In this document: positions 5,516 to 6,027 of the stretch, in pieces | Numbering within the stretch: the first letter of the stretch is position 1 | How the letters are laid out: each line of letters begins with the position of its first letter | Assembly (NCBI GenBank): GCA_014804915.1 | Contig: JAAUYW010000128.1 | Span: forward strand, 1 to 6,027 | Source: Desulfovibrio sp. | GTDB lineage: Bacteria > Desulfobacterota > Desulfovibrionia > Desulfovibrionales > Desulfovibrionaceae | DNA: 6,027 nt | Direction: 5' to 3' | Position numbers and translations under genes: made by a program | The notes under the pieces: generated by a model | What the model saw: only the letters and a program-made list of their open reading frames with translations | Databases searched by the model: none | Told to the model about the DNA's origin: nothing

Positions 5516-6027
5516 ATGGAAGAGAAATTAAGGGAAAAAATTGACAGTATCGCGCAGAATCGCGCAAGCGAGGCAGTAGCGGTATGCAATTCCGATTCTG
5601 GCGATGCGGCGCGGCAGAATGAGGCGTTGTATGATTTGCGGCTTGAAACTGTAAGGGATGCCGCTGAACTGGCTGGCGCAAAGCCAGGGGAAGAGCGGCT
5701 TTATGAGCTTGCGCAGGCATTGCCTGCCTATGATATTTCCTCCCTCTACCAGACGCGGGCATCATTGCTTTCTCTTGTCAGCTCTGTGCTGGCTGGCTGG
5801 CTTCTGGGCGGTTTTCTGGCGACGGTGCTGGGCATTTTCGGCCTTGGAGGAGAGATTTTGCGGCCAATGGCAATATTGGCCTGCTTATGGGTTATGGAAT
5901 ATTTCAGCGCCAATCCCCGGGCCCGCAGAATAGGGCTTGCAGCGCTCGGGCTTGGCGGCCTGGCAAGACTGGCCGCCGGCCTTGCTTCCGGAGCAGCGCG
6001 TATCGCAAGCTTTGGGAGTATTCGCCA
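5516..6027 (+). CDS. Membrane protein of unknown function, N-terminal part (runs off the window)
   Basis: The frame from ATG 5516 stays open for 170 codons to the last base, so the 3' end is outside the window. Residues 1-80 are soluble and mostly helical, acidic and Ala/Glu-rich (start MEEKLREKIDSIAQNRASEA). Hydrophobic segments follow at about 83-108 and 115-130, then, after a charged turn (NPRARR, 133-138), a Gly/Ala/Leu-rich stretch at 139-167 that may be a third membrane helix or an amphipathic hairpin. There is no N-terminal signal peptide, so the N-terminal domain is probably cytoplasmic. I recognise no family and assign no function. ATG 5516 is supported by AAGG at 5504-5507 (8 bases upstream) and a closer AGGTGA at 5509-5514; the start is therefore reasonable but not certain. 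The gene is divergent from the C-GCAxxG-C-C gene across 168 bases. Overlapping open frames in other phases look like shadows: this frame alone has both a ribosome site and an unbroken run. Confidence 0.75.
   Translation, partial: MEEKLREKIDSIAQNRASEAVAVCNSDSGDAARQNEALYDLRLETVRDAAELAGAKPGEERLYELAQALPAYDISSLYQTRASLLSLVSSVLAGWLLGGFLATVLGIFGLGGEILRPMAILACLWVMEYFSANPRARRIGLAALGLGGLARLAAGLASGAARIASFGSIR

Noticed and set aside
5334..5765. 143-codon open frame antisense over the intergenic region and the start of the last gene
   Set aside because: It crosses the promoter region of the leftward gene, has Pro/Gln/His-rich shadow composition and no ribosome site.

Overview
The window looks like an ordinary chromosomal segment of a moderately GC-rich Gram-negative bacterium. 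The best guess is a deltaproteobacterial anaerobe of the Desulfovibrio type. This rests on three things: a DksA-type zinc-finger regulator, a MutL with endonuclease motifs (the type usual in bacteria without MutH), and a cysteine-rich C-GCAxxG-C-C protein, a family typical of strict anaerobes. The lineage is an inference from gene content and was not tested by any search.

Layout, left to right. The 3' end of dksA (+, 1-206) overlaps by 20 bases the start of a large MscS-family mechanosensitive channel gene (+, 187-2673). The channel gene runs tail-to-tail into mutL (-, 2670-4481), and the two stop codons share the bases CTAG. mutL is divergent from a small gene for a putative zinc-ribbon protein with a very basic N-terminus (+, 4498-4854), with only 16 bases between the start codons. 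That small gene again runs tail-to-tail, with a 4-base gap, into the C-GCAxxG-C-C gene (-, 4859-5347). A 168-base intergenic region (5348-5515) is the only substantial non-coding stretch. It holds a TATAAT box for the leftward gene and some short inverted repeats. A membrane-protein gene (+, from 5516) then runs open off the right edge.

The genes do not form one pathway. dksA (stringent-response transcription factor) and the channel gene are probably co-transcribed. mutL is mismatch repair, and the other three are poorly characterised or unknown. The arrangement is very compact: one co-directional overlap, two convergent junctions without intergenic space, and one divergent pair whose promoters must lie in each other's coding sequence.

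No mobile element, CRISPR array, RNA gene or new defence system was seen. The most interesting signals are regulatory: a good promoter placed so that mutL mRNA would start at or next to its ATG (a leaderless transcript, consistent with the absence of a Shine-Dalgarno site), and a hairpin at each convergent gene junction, one of which pairs the two opposing stop codons with each other.
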